A stretch of 64,000 bases of DNA from Clostridium gasigenes (GTDB taxonomy: Bacteria; Bacillota; Clostridia; Clostridiales; Clostridiaceae). The stretch lies in NCBI RefSeq assembly GCF_900104115.1, contig NZ_FNJM01000005.1:1-64000 (forward strand), read 5' to 3'. The translations under genes were made by a program, and so were the position numbers. Under the pieces are notes generated by a model that was not told where the DNA came from, did not search any database, and was given only the letters and a program-made list of their open reading frames with translations. This document shows, one piece after another, positions 1-8,009 of the stretch (the first letter of the stretch is position 1; the number at the start of each line of letters is the position of its first letter).

Positions 1-2
1 AT

Positions 3-78
3 GGCTTCATAGCTCAGTTGGTAGAGCAGTGGATTGAAGATCCACGTGTCCTAGGTTCGATTCCTAGTGAAGCCACCA
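3..78 (+). tRNA. tRNA-Phe (GAA)
   Basis: A full cloverleaf can be drawn. The 7-bp acceptor stem pairs positions 3-9 with 68-74, the D-arm reads AGCTCAGTTGGTAGAGC, the anticodon loop is TTGAAGA with anticodon GAA, and the T-loop is GGTTCGATTCC. The 3' CCA is encoded at 76-78. It lies 5 bases upstream of a tRNA-Cys, so this is probably the end of a longer tRNA or rRNA cluster that starts outside the window. Confidence 0.97.
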
Positions 79-83
79 TTTAC

Positions 84-157
84 GGCGCTATAGCCAAGCG
101 GTAAGGCATAGGTCTGCAACACCTTGATCCCCAGTTCAAATCTGGGTGGCGCCTCCA
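84..157 (+). tRNA. tRNA-Cys (GCA)
   Basis: The acceptor stem pairs 84-90 with 147-153, with one G-T pair. The anticodon loop is CTGCAAC with anticodon GCA, and CCA is encoded at 155-157. A terminator hairpin follows within a few bases, so this is the last gene of the tRNA cluster. Confidence 0.97.
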
Positions 158-162
158 TACTA

Positions 163-195
163 AAAAACCTACAAGGTTAACTTGTAGGTTTTTTT
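163..195. terminator. Terminator of the tRNA cluster, probably bidirectional
   Basis: AACCTACAAG, a short loop, and CTTGTAGGTT followed by a T run form a 10-bp stem. The A run on the left side means it can also stop transcription arriving from the minus-strand gene at 210-677. Confidence 0.9.
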
Positions 196-209
196 ATTAT
201 ATAAAAAAA

Positions 210-677
210 TTATTCGCAACATAATTTACTAATTAATTTATAAATAGTAATACCTAAAATACAACCTAATGTATTTAAAATAATATCATCAATATCTAAT
301 ACACCAACATTTAGAATAAATTGACCAATCTCAATACAAATTATAATAAATATACACAATAATGATGTATTTAATAACTTGCAAGATTTTCTAAATAATA
401 ATGATATAAAAAAGCCTAAGGGTATAAAGGTAATAATATTTCCTATAAGATTTATAAATATTACTTCAAAAGTATATTTACCATTATTTAAAAGAAATTC
501 AGTAATAGTCTTAAATGGATAAAGATTATATCTACGTATACTTTCATAACTACGATATGGACCTATGAATACCTCCCAAATCATTAAGCACGAATACAAG
601 AAGAAAAAAATATATAAACCTATAAGGATTTGTTCTTTTTTTTGATGCAATAAATTTCTAAATTGTTTTAGTATCAT
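210..677 (-). CDS. VanZ-like family membrane protein
   Basis: This is a 155-residue, very hydrophobic protein with about four predicted membrane segments. A conserved acidic stretch (LDIDDIILNTLG, about residues 127-138) before the last helix fits the D-x-D-D-x-x-x-N-x-x-G pattern of the VanZ-like family. The family is named after teicoplanin-resistance VanZ, but most members have no known function, and nothing here links this one to resistance. The start is set by an AGGAGG-type site a few bases upstream of the ATG. It is a single gene closed by the terminator it shares with the tRNA cluster. Confidence 0.8.
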   Translation of the reverse strand: MILKQFRNLLHQKKEQILIGLYIFFFLYSCLMIWEVFIGPYRSYESIRRYNLYPFKTITEFLLNNGKYTFEVIFINLIGNIITFIPLGFFISLLFRKSCKLLNTSLLCIFIIICIEIGQFILNVGVLDIDDIILNTLGCILGITIYKLISKLCCE

Positions 678-1017
678 AAAATCCTCCTATAAAGTAATAT
701 TTTCAATGAGATTGACATTATAATTTTATAACTACCAGTAAACATATATAATAATATTACTATATAGTGGATAAAAATTATAGATTAAGTAAATTTTATT
801 GTAAATAATTTTTATTTAAAGCATATATTGTTGTACGTAACTTTATTTTCATTGATAGGAGTTAAAAAACTACCGTGTTTAGGATGTCATAGTTTTTAGA
901 TGTTTTTAAATTTAAAGTATATTACTATATAGACCTTTAATTATTTTGTAATATTTAATATAATATTTTGATGTATGATATTAACAAAAGAGTAGTTAAG
1001 GGGGGAAATATATAAAG
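678..1017. other. Intergenic region, no gene seen
   Basis: These 340 AT-rich bases separate two divergently transcribed genes and should hold both promoters. The string TATTACTATATAG occurs near 755-767 and a close copy near 919-931. I cannot assign promoters with confidence. No open frame with a ribosome binding site is visible. Confidence 0.5.
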
Positions 1018-1707
1018 ATGAATAAGAAAAAGAAGGTAATAAAGCATATGATTATAAGTGTTGTTATACTGATTTTTATATCTGTAGTTGGAGCTATAGC
1101 TGCAATAATGATAGTTCAAAAAAATGGACAGAAGAATATTACGACCATAGAATCACTTAATCAAAATGCAGATGCAATAATTGTATTAGGTGCAGGCGTT
1201 AAAGATGATGGGTCTCCCTCAGATATTTTAGAAGATAGATTAAAGACTGCAATTGAAGTGTATAATTCAGGAGTATGTAGTAAATTTATTTTAAGTGGAG
1301 ATCATGGAAGAGAAAGTTATAATGAAGTAAGTGTAATGAAAGAATATATAATAAATAATTGTGATGTAGAAGAAAAAAATGTTTTTTTAGATCATGCAGG
1401 TTTTTCTACCTATGATAGTATTTATAGGGCTAAGGATATATTTGAAGTAGAAAATGCAATAATAATAACAAATGAGTATCATTTACCAAGAGCTTTATAT
1501 TTAGCTAAAAAGATGGGGATTAATGCAAATGGAATATCTTCTGATATAAGAAACTATTTGTTTATTGAATCTTATAAAAGTAGAGAAAAACTAGCTCAGC
1601 TTAAAGATTTTGTTTATATAAATCTACTAAAGCCAGAACCAAAGTTTTTAGGCGAATCAATACCGGTCAGTTCTAGTGATGGAAGCGAAACGGATGATGA
1701 TATGTAG
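1018..1707 (+). CDS. SanA/YdcF-like (DUF218) membrane-anchored protein
   Basis: The 229-residue protein has one N-terminal membrane segment (about residues 10-33) followed by an extracytoplasmic DUF218 domain. Family marks are the strand ADAIIVLGAG (about 51-60), the ILSGDHG turn (about 92-98), and the TNEYHLPRA region (about 150-158). Relatives such as E. coli SanA and ElyC affect the cell-envelope barrier and peptidoglycan, but their chemistry is not settled. The C-terminal tail is Ser/Asp-rich and probably disordered. The start follows an AAGGGGGG site. The gene stands alone and ends at a clear hairpin terminator. Confidence 0.85.
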   Translation: MNKKKKVIKHMIISVVILIFISVVGAIAAIMIVQKNGQKNITTIESLNQNADAIIVLGAGVKDDGSPSDILEDRLKTAIEVYNSGVCSKFILSGDHGRESYNEVSVMKEYIINNCDVEEKNVFLDHAGFSTYDSIYRAKDIFEVENAIIITNEYHLPRALYLAKKMGINANGISSDIRNYLFIESYKSREKLAQLKDFVYINLLKPEPKFLGESIPVSSSDGSETDDDM

Positions 1708-1718
1708 ACAATACTAAG

Positions 1719-1748
1719 GTGAGGCATTTGAAAAAATGCCTCATTTTT
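1719..1748 (+). terminator. Terminator of the SanA-like gene
   Basis: GAGGCATTT and its partner AAATGCCTC form a stem followed by ATTTTTA, 11 bases after the stop codon. Confidence 0.9.
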
Positions 1749-1902
1749 ACTGTGTATAATCAGCATTATTATTGAAATATAGAAATATTAACTATATAAT
1801 AAATGTAAAAATACATATTTAAACTAAAGCACGTTTAAATAAATATAGTCTAGTATACTGATGAAATATTTATTTGAATGTCCTTAAGGAAGGAGAAATA
1901 TT

Positions 1903-2403
1903 ATGTTTACAGCTAATTATTTTATTGAAAAACTACAAATGAATGCACATCCTGAAGGTGGATATTATAAGGAGTGCTTTGCTTCTTCGGAAAACATATC
2001 TTCTAGGGATTTAACAACTAAATTTGAAGGTGAGAGAATACTTTGGACTAGTATTTACTTTCTACTTAGAGATGGGGAATTATCTAACTTTCACAGATTA
2101 AAATCTGATGAAATGTGGTACTATCATTCAGGTTCTGCACTAACAATTTATATGATAAGCCCTGATGGTATTCTTACTACATCTCAGCTGGGATTAGACA
2201 TTGAAAAAGGAGAAGTTCCACAGGTATTAGTACCTAAAAACTATATATTCGGATCGGCTATGAATAATGAAGGATATGCTTTAGTAGGATGTATGGTATC
2301 ACCAGGCTTTGACTTCAAAGACTTTGAATTATTTGAAAGAAGTGATCTTTTAAATAGGTATCCAACTCATAAGGATGTAATAATGAAACTTACAAGAGTG
2401 TAG
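1903..2403 (+). CDS. Cupin-fold protein, DUF985 family
   Basis: This 166-residue protein matches the DUF985/Cupin_5 family over its whole length. It has HPEGGYYKE near the N-terminus (residues 16-24), a W-x-S-I-Y-F-L-L strand, the metal-site-like segment NFHRLKSDEMWYYHSG (about 62-77), and an ending of GCMVSPGFDF. Members are small cytoplasmic beta-barrels. Some have been proposed to be sugar isomerases or epimerases, but no function is established for this one. The start is supported by AAGGAAGGAG upstream. It is a single-gene unit ending at a long hairpin. Confidence 0.85.
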   Translation: MFTANYFIEKLQMNAHPEGGYYKECFASSENISSRDLTTKFEGERILWTSIYFLLRDGELSNFHRLKSDEMWYYHSGSALTIYMISPDGILTTSQLGLDIEKGEVPQVLVPKNYIFGSAMNNEGYALVGCMVSPGFDFKDFELFERSDLLNRYPTHKDVIMKLTRV

Positions 2404-2424
2404 GGTTGGCTATTATGTAATAAA

Positions 2425-2466
2425 TATATATAAAGGGAACTCTAATTAGAGTTCCCTTTATATATA
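2425..2466. terminator. Long hairpin between convergent genes
   Basis: TAAAGGGAACTCT and AGAGTTCCCTTTA are perfect inverted repeats around a 4-base loop, extended outward by TATATA on both sides to about 19 bp. It serves the cupin gene and the convergent S66 peptidase gene. There is no strong T run after it. Confidence 0.8.
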
Positions 2467-2542
2467 TTTCGAAATATTAAATTAGAAATCAAAATAACAG
2501 TCACAAAATAGAATAGCAAATTAATCTATTATTTATAGTGAC

Positions 2543-3463
2543 TTATATAAAAATATTTTCAGAGATAGTAAGTAATGAATTTTTTGAATCATAATATAAG
2601 TTGCATCCAATAGGAAGTGTAAGATTTGGATAACTATGTCCACAAGGGAAATTTTTAATTATAGGAATATTTAAGGGAAGAAGCTTTTGAGTAATAATGT
2701 CTTCTAAAGTAAAGCTTTTTGAGTAATCAGGTAATGTGCAATCTGTAAAGTGTCCAAGTATTATTCCATTACAACCTTTGAATTTGTTTGAATAAATCAT
2801 TTGTGAAAGTAATCTATCAATAACATAAGGATTTTCATTTATCTCTTCTATTAATATAATAGAGTTTTTAAAGTTGACGTCATAAGGCGTACCTATGGCA
2901 GAGCAAATCATAGATAAATTACCACCCATAAGCCTACCTTTGAAATCTTTTTTATTAAGAATATTAATATTTCCTAATTTATTCAAATCGTAAGAAAAAT
3001 CTTTATTAGAATCTGTTAGTATATTTATAAAGCTATCTTTAGTTAGAGGATCTTTAAAATTAGAATTAATCATGGGACTATGAAAAGTTGTAAAGCCACA
3101 TTTGTTACTTATATAGTTTAATAATAGAGTTATATCACTATAGCCACAAAATGGCTTAGGATGAGTTGTAATGATTTTAGTATTTAAACGTGACATTAAT
3201 CGAACACTACCATATCCGCCCCTAAAACAGACTATAGCATCGACAAAAGGGTCTAAAAACATATCTGTTAAATCTTCAGCTCGTTCTGAATCGTTACCAG
3301 CTAAATAACCGTTGCATTTATAAATATGCTTTCCTTTCTTTATATTAAATCCTAAGTCTTCAAAAGCTAATATCTTTTCATTAATGAAGTTAGAATCACT
3401 TGGAGAGGCAGGGGCAATTATACCTATAGTTCCTCCTGGAGTTACATGTTTAAGTTTTATCAA
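2543..3463 (-). CDS. LD-carboxypeptidase / MccF-like S66 peptidase
   Basis: This 306-residue cytoplasmic serine peptidase belongs to the S66 family. Family members cut the L-D bond of murein tetrapeptides during recycling (LdcA) or inactivate microcin C-like peptide-nucleotides (MccF). The visible motifs are the N-terminal GGTIGIIAPASP, the nucleophile elbow FCGYSD (Ser about residue 109), the Glu in LIEEINENPY (about 206), and the His in CGHSYPNLTLPIG (about 275). The start is TTG, chosen because an AGGTGA site sits just upstream and the N-terminal motif needs this frame start. Whether it acts on murein or on peptide antibiotics cannot be told from sequence. Confidence 0.88.
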   Translation of the reverse strand: MIKLKHVTPGGTIGIIAPASPSDSNFINEKILAFEDLGFNIKKGKHIYKCNGYLAGNDSERAEDLTDMFLDPFVDAIVCFRGGYGSVRLMSRLNTKIITTHPKPFCGYSDITLLLNYISNKCGFTTFHSPMINSNFKDPLTKDSFINILTDSNKDFSYDLNKLGNINILNKKDFKGRLMGGNLSMICSAIGTPYDVNFKNSIILIEEINENPYVIDRLLSQMIYSNKFKGCNGIILGHFTDCTLPDYSKSFTLEDIITQKLLPLNIPIIKNFPCGHSYPNLTLPIGCNLYYDSKNSLLTISENIFI

Positions 3464-3530
3464 AATTTCACCTGCTTTATAGTATTTAGTAATATTTTTT
3501 ATATACTTTATATTTAAATATATTATAAAA

Positions 3531-3566
3531 AAATATAAGCTAGTACTGAAGTACTAGCTTATATTA
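3531..3566 (-). terminator. Terminator of the CorA-type gene
   Basis: AATATAAGCTAGTACT and its inverted copy form a stem of about 16 bp with a GA loop. It lies downstream of the minus-strand gene at 3607-4557. Confidence 0.8.
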
Positions 3567-3606
3567 AATTCATTATTTAATTAAGTAATCTTGAAAAATA
3601 ATAAGA

Positions 3607-4557
3607 CTAACTAAACATATCTTTTTTATATAATATGACTGCTGTTAAACCAGATAATACAAAAGTTATTGCAATTACTATTAAAAATGCATTTGGATCT
3701 TTGCCCCAATTAAAAGGCAATGGAGTATTCATACCAAAAATACCACTCATAATAGTAAATACAGACATTAAAATTGTAACAGAAGCTAAAACTTTCATAA
3801 CTATATTTAAATTATTAGAAATAACTGATGCAAAGAAGTCCATTGTACTAGCAAGTATATTACTATAAATATCTGTCATTTCGATAGCTTGCTTATTTTC
3901 TATAATAACGTCTTCTAAAAGGTCTTTATCTTCTTCAAATTTTTGCATTAGTTCAAGCTTTAGCATTTTTTCTAAAGTAACTTCATTTGCTTTAAGAGAC
4001 GTAGAGAAATAAACTAATGATTTTTCCAGCGAGTGAAGTTGTATTAATTCTCTATTTTTCATTGATTTATGAAGTCTTTTTTCAATCATTAAACTTTTTT
4101 TATCAATTTGACGTAAATATAGTAGATAGTAGGTAGAAATTTTATTTAGTATTTGTAATATAAATCTAGACTTTTTAAAGGAATAAAAAGATTTTACTTT
4201 ACCATTAATAAAATCAGTTAAGACTTTACTATTTTTTAAACATACTGTTATAATTTGTGTTTCAGTATGAATAATAGCTAGTGGATAGGTATCGTAGGTA
4301 AGTGAGTTATCCTCCATTTCAGTAAAAGGTATATCTACTACAACTAATATACAATTATCTTCTATATCAATACGAGAAGTTTCCTCATCATCTAATGGTG
4401 CTTTTAAAAACGCTAAAGGAACACCGGTTTTCTTAGAAATGAGTATTAATTCTTCATCAGAAGGAGCTACAATATTAATCCAAGAACCGTTTTCTATTGT
4501 ATCTAATACCTTTAATGAAGGCTCATTTTCATTAATGCTTTTATAAATTTGAATCAT
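3607..4557 (-). CDS. CorA-family divalent cation transporter
   Basis: This 316-residue protein has a large cytoplasmic N-terminal domain and two C-terminal membrane helices. The signature GMN tripeptide at the end of the first helix is present in SGIFGMNTPLPFNW. CorA proteins form pentameric channels for Mg2+ and sometimes Co2+ or Ni2+. The charged cytoplasmic helix before the membrane part contains an acidic stretch (EEDKDLLEDV) as expected for the stalk. The start has a GGAGGTG site 7 bases upstream. It is a single-gene unit with its own terminator. No M-box or other Mg2+ sensor RNA was recognised upstream. Confidence 0.9.
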   Translation of the reverse strand: MIQIYKSINENEPSLKVLDTIENGSWINIVAPSDEELILISKKTGVPLAFLKAPLDDEETSRIDIEDNCILVVVDIPFTEMEDNSLTYDTYPLAIIHTETQIITVCLKNSKVLTDFINGKVKSFYSFKKSRFILQILNKISTYYLLYLRQIDKKSLMIEKRLHKSMKNRELIQLHSLEKSLVYFSTSLKANEVTLEKMLKLELMQKFEEDKDLLEDVIIENKQAIEMTDIYSNILASTMDFFASVISNNLNIVMKVLASVTILMSVFTIMSGIFGMNTPLPFNWGKDPNAFLIVIAITFVLSGLTAVILYKKDMFS

Positions 4558-4850
4558 TTAATACACCTCCAAAATAATTATAATAACAATTATACTATTA
4601 TAATCTTTATTGTAACAGAAACAAATAAAATTAATAATATACATGATGGAATTAGATTAATTTGTGAGATTAGTAGTAATATGAAGTAAATGAATAGATT
4701 CCTTTATAAATAGAGGATAACTTAAAACTAAAGGCTTATTTGAAGATTAATAGCTTATTTCAGCTATGGATAAAATATGAAATGATTAGTATAATCACAA
4801 TATTGTTTTCGGATGGAATAAAAAATTTCTATATAGGAGGGCTCTACAAT

Positions 4851-5348
4851 ATGATGCATAGGGAAGTTGTTGCAAAAAAGAAGGTACCGGTGATTGCAAT
4901 ATCGCTTTTAGTTATTACGGTAGTATTATATTTATTTCAAGGCATTAAAAGTATAGGATTAGATGAACATATTATAGGTGATTTATTAAATACTGTATTA
5001 TTGATAGTTGCTTCTATAGTTATATTAAAGGAATTTAGAGGGTGTAGTTTATCATATAAATATGCAATTATATCAGACAAGCTTATGGTAAATAAAATAA
5101 ACTCTAAAAATGAAGAAAATTTAGAAAGTATTAAAATGTGTGATATAATTTATGTTGGCAAAAAACGTCAAATACCTAAAGAATATTCAAATATAAAAAA
5201 TACTAGAAATTATTTATGTAATGTGATTAGAGAAGAAACTTATTATTGTATTTATAAAAATAGTGGGAAAGTATTTAAATTTACTTTTCAGCCAAGTGAT
5301 AAATTTATTCAAACAATAATTAAACATAGTTGTTTATGTAATGAATAG
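4851..5348 (+). CDS. Unknown small membrane protein
   Basis: I do not recognise this protein. From the ATG at 4851 it has 165 residues, with two hydrophobic segments near the N-terminus (about residues 12-30 and 41-60). A soluble domain of about 100 residues follows, rich in Lys, Asn and Tyr, resembling a small PH-like beta domain only in general layout. A longer frame from 4740 exists, but the AGGAGG at 4836-4840 fixes the start at 4851. It is a single-gene unit between the CorA gene and a strong terminator. Confidence 0.65.
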   Translation: MMHREVVAKKKVPVIAISLLVITVVLYLFQGIKSIGLDEHIIGDLLNTVLLIVASIVILKEFRGCSLSYKYAIISDKLMVNKINSKNEENLESIKMCDIIYVGKKRQIPKEYSNIKNTRNYLCNVIREETYYCIYKNSGKVFKFTFQPSDKFIQTIIKHSCLCNE

Positions 5349-5357
5349 CTTTATAAA

Positions 5358-5393
5358 AAAATAGACTTCCTTGTATAGGAAGTCTATTTTTTA
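5358..5393. terminator. Bidirectional terminator between convergent genes
   Basis: AATAGACTTCCT and AGGAAGTCTATTTTTT form a 12-bp stem with A and T runs on both sides. It overlaps the last codons of the M20 gene. Confidence 0.9.
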
Positions 5394-6535
5394 TAGAATT
5401 CATTTTTTACTTCACTCAAAAGGGTTTCCTGGGTAAGTATATCATATCCAGTAAAAGCTAAAGATAGTGCAGCTTTAGTACATTGTTCCATAGCGTGCTT
5501 TGAAATAGTGGATTCTGCAAACTCTTTAGTTCCATATTTAATATCGCGATCGCCTACAATTGAAATGTAGGGATGAATGCAAGGCACTGTTTTGCTAACT
5601 AAACCTAAACTTAGTCCAGCAGATATATCTCTAGGAGCATCTATATTTATAATTCCATTTTCTTTTAAGTTATGACTAAATAATCTGTTTAAAACTACGT
5701 TAGTTATTAATTCCTCATTTTCAGGTTCATAAAGAGAGATAGAATATTGAACTCTAATAAGCTTAGAAACATAAATTGCAATTTCCCTAAGTTTACTTTC
5801 CGCAATTTTTGCAACATCCATTTCTTTAGATCTTATATAGAATTTAGCTTCTGATTCTAATGGAATTAATAATGGGGTGGAACCTCCTTTAGACAAAATT
5901 GAGTTGATTTCAACATCTTCAGGAAAGCCTTTTAACAATGAATTTAATATGTTGAATGTTAAAAGAATACCATCTAAGGATGTGTATATGCCCTTATTTA
6001 AGAAGCTTAATCCATTATGACCTATATATTTTATGCTTAAAGGTATAATAGCAGAAGAACTACCACTTTCAGATGTAACTACATCTGGGTGAGCGAGCAA
6101 AACAACATCTATATCATCGAAAACACCTTGTTTTACCATTATAGATTTTGTTCCACCTAGGTACTCTCCAGGACAACCAATAAGGATTAAAGAACCACCT
6201 ATTTTATCAATTATTTTTCCAAGTGCTAATGCAGCGGAAATTGATGTTGCTGTAAGTAAATTATGACCTGTTAAGTGTCCCTCTCCAGGAACTGCATCAT
6301 ATTCACATAAAAAACATACTTTAGGATAACCGGTACCTTTAGTCGCACGAAAAGAAGTTGCTAAATTTAAAAAATTATTTTCTACATTGAAATCATATTT
6401 AGATAAAAAATTACTAATATATTTACAACTTTTAGTTTCTTTATAGCTATCTTCAGGATTATTGTATAGGTATTTACATAATTCATAAATATCATCAGAA
6501 CAAGTAGATAAATAAGAAATCATTTCTTGTTTCAT
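5384..6535 (-). CDS. M20-family amidohydrolase-like protein with altered metal ligands
   Basis: This 383-residue protein matches M20D/AbgB-type peptidases over its full length. CEYDAVPGEGH (77-87) stands for the usual EYDALPGxGH, with GHNLL at 90-94, GCPGEY at 120-125, and AHPD at 149-152. Two expected metal ligands are not canonical: the Cys of the usual ACGH is Thr89, and the second Glu of the usual PAEE is Tyr125. The C-terminal His region is also weak. Family members hydrolyse N-acyl amino acids or dipeptides with two metal ions. This one may use one metal, another substrate, or have lost activity. The start follows GGGAGGA. Confidence 0.8.
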   Translation of the reverse strand: MKQEMISYLSTCSDDIYELCKYLYNNPEDSYKETKSCKYISNFLSKYDFNVENNFLNLATSFRATKGTGYPKVCFLCEYDAVPGEGHLTGHNLLTATSISAALALGKIIDKIGGSLILIGCPGEYLGGTKSIMVKQGVFDDIDVVLLAHPDVVTSESGSSSAIIPLSIKYIGHNGLSFLNKGIYTSLDGILLTFNILNSLLKGFPEDVEINSILSKGGSTPLLIPLESEAKFYIRSKEMDVAKIAESKLREIAIYVSKLIRVQYSISLYEPENEELITNVVLNRLFSHNLKENGIINIDAPRDISAGLSLGLVSKTVPCIHPYISIVGDRDIKYGTKEFAESTISKHAMEQCTKAALSLAFTGYDILTQETLLSEVKNEFYKK

Positions 6536-6679
6536 AGTATATCCTCCCTAAATTATTTTCTTTATTAATTTCCCCTTAAAAGTAAAAAAATATTTATTAA
6601 TTATATATTTAACTAAAAGTATAAAATTTATTACAAAAGGTGAGAATTAAAAGTATAAAGATAAAAGGGGATGAGTTTT

Positions 6680-6889
6680 ATGAAAATAAAAATTAAGGGT
6701 ATTAAAACAGCTAATGAAGAAAATGTTTGTTATATATGTAGAAATGAAAAGGATAATGGTATAATAATAGGGAAAAGCTTAATTTGTAAAGAATGTGAAA
6801 AAAAAATTGTAAATACTGATGTTGAAAGTATTGAATATGATTTTTATAAAAATAAAATAAAAGAAGCTTTTTTAAATTTAGTTATATAG
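6680..6889 (+). CDS. Anti-sigma factor Gin (CsfB-like), sporulation
   Basis: This 69-residue protein has two zinc-type Cys pairs, CYIC and CKEC, about 20 residues apart, which is the layout of Gin/CsfB. In Bacillus, Gin binds and inhibits sigma-G (and sigma-E) to time forespore gene expression. The position directly upstream of tmk-darA-holB-ricT matches the csfB neighbourhood of Bacillus subtilis and supports the call more than the short sequence does. A start at 6671 is possible, but AAAGGGG lies only a base upstream of it and fits the ATG at 6680. Confidence 0.8.
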   Translation: MKIKIKGIKTANEENVCYICRNEKDNGIIIGKSLICKECEKKIVNTDVESIEYDFYKNKIKEAFLNLVI

Positions 6890-6904
6890 ATATGAGGTAA
6901 CATA

Positions 6905-7585
6905 ATGAAAAAAGGAAAATTGATAATAGTAGAAAGTGGAACAGATGGTAGCGGAAAAGCTACTCAAGCACAAAAATTATATGATAAGTTAATATTACAA
7001 GGAAAAAATGTTAGAAAAATAACTTTTCCTAATTATAATAGTCCTGCTTGTACACCTGTAAAAATGTATCTAAGTGGGGAATTTGGAGAAAAGGCTGAAG
7101 ACGTGAATGCATACGCAGCATCAACATTTTATGCAATAGATAGATTCGCTTCGTTTAAAACGGAGTGGGGAGAATTTTATAATAATGGAGGCATTATTAT
7201 ATCTGATAGATATGTTACGTCTAATATGGTTCATCAAGCGGTTAAAATGACCAATAGTAATGAAAGAGAAGCATATTTAGATTGGCTATATGATTTAGAG
7301 TACAATAAATATGGGTTACCTATCCCAGATTGTGTGGTATTTTTAGATATATCTCCTGATATAAGTGAAAAACTTATGAAAGATAGAGCAAATAAGTTTA
7401 CCGGTGAACAGGAAAAAGATATTCATGAAAGCGATAAAGAATATTTAGTGAATTGTTATAATAATTCGCTAGATATAGTAAATAAATATGGTTGGAAGAG
7501 AATTAGGTGTAATAAGGGTGAGATTCTAAGATCTATAGAAGATATTAGTGAAGAAGTATATGGATTAATAAAAGAATATATTTAA
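6905..7585 (+). CDS. tmk: Thymidylate kinase
   Basis: This 226-residue enzyme phosphorylates dTMP to dTDP. The P-loop reads ESGTDGSGKATQ (about residues 9-20). The usual Lys-Thr-Thr is Lys-Ala-Thr, so one hydroxyl of the loop is missing. The DRY motif (SDRYVTS, about 100-106) and the LID-like region after LDISPD are present. It is 15-20 residues longer than typical Tmk. The gene lies 15 bases after gin with its own GAGGT site. The variant P-loop appears to be a subgroup feature rather than decay, because the rest is intact, but that is inference. Confidence 0.88.
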   Translation: MKKGKLIIVESGTDGSGKATQAQKLYDKLILQGKNVRKITFPNYNSPACTPVKMYLSGEFGEKAEDVNAYAASTFYAIDRFASFKTEWGEFYNNGGIIISDRYVTSNMVHQAVKMTNSNEREAYLDWLYDLEYNKYGLPIPDCVVFLDISPDISEKLMKDRANKFTGEQEKDIHESDKEYLVNCYNNSLDIVNKYGWKRIRCNKGEILRSIEDISEEVYGLIKEYI

Positions 7586-7659
7586 TAAAATTTCCTTAAA
7601 ATCTAATTTATTTATGCTAAAATATTATTAAAGTATTAGAATTAATGGAGGTAACTTTT

Positions 7660-7989
7660 ATGAAATTAGTATTAGTAATAGTTCAGGATGATGATGCAAT
7701 AGATTTAGTAGATGCTATAACTGAGGAAGGATTTAGAGTTACTAAACTTGCAACAACAGGAGGGTTTCTAAAAGCTGGAAACACTACTTTAATGATTGGT
7801 GTTGAAAAAGAAAAAGTTCAAAGTGTTATAGATGTAGTTAAATATGTATGCCAAAAGAGAAAACAAATAATAGCTACACCAACACCGATAACAGGCAATG
7901 GGGATATGTATATGTCTTATCCTATAGAAATAGAAGTCGGAGGAGCAACAGTTTTCGTAATTGATGTTGATCAATTTGTTAAAATATAA
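7660..7989 (+). CDS. darA: c-di-AMP receptor DarA (PstA/YaaQ, PII-like)
   Basis: This 109-residue PII-like trimeric protein binds cyclic di-AMP. It begins MKLVLVIVQ, as in the family, followed by the TTGGFLKAGNTTL loop (about 33-45) that contributes to nucleotide binding. A long T-loop ends with a beta hairpin near GGATVFVIDV. The start at 7660 is preferred over the in-frame codon at 7645 because GGAGGT lies at 7648-7653. It sits between tmk and holB as in Bacillus. The c-di-AMP synthase disA is in the same window at 19.4 kb. The downstream target of DarA is not known. Confidence 0.93.
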   Translation: MKLVLVIVQDDDAIDLVDAITEEGFRVTKLATTGGFLKAGNTTLMIGVEKEKVQSVIDVVKYVCQKRKQIIATPTPITGNGDMYMSYPIEIEVGGATVFVIDVDQFVKI

Positions 7990-8009
7990 AAAGTAACGGA
8001 GATAGTGCA

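Noticed and set aside
210-677. Glycopeptide resistance call for the VanZ-like gene
   Set aside because: Most VanZ-family proteins are not resistance determinants and no other van gene is nearby.
753-932. Repeat of TATTACTATATAG upstream of the SanA-like gene
   Set aside because: The string is short and AT-rich; two chance copies in 180 bases of such DNA are not surprising.
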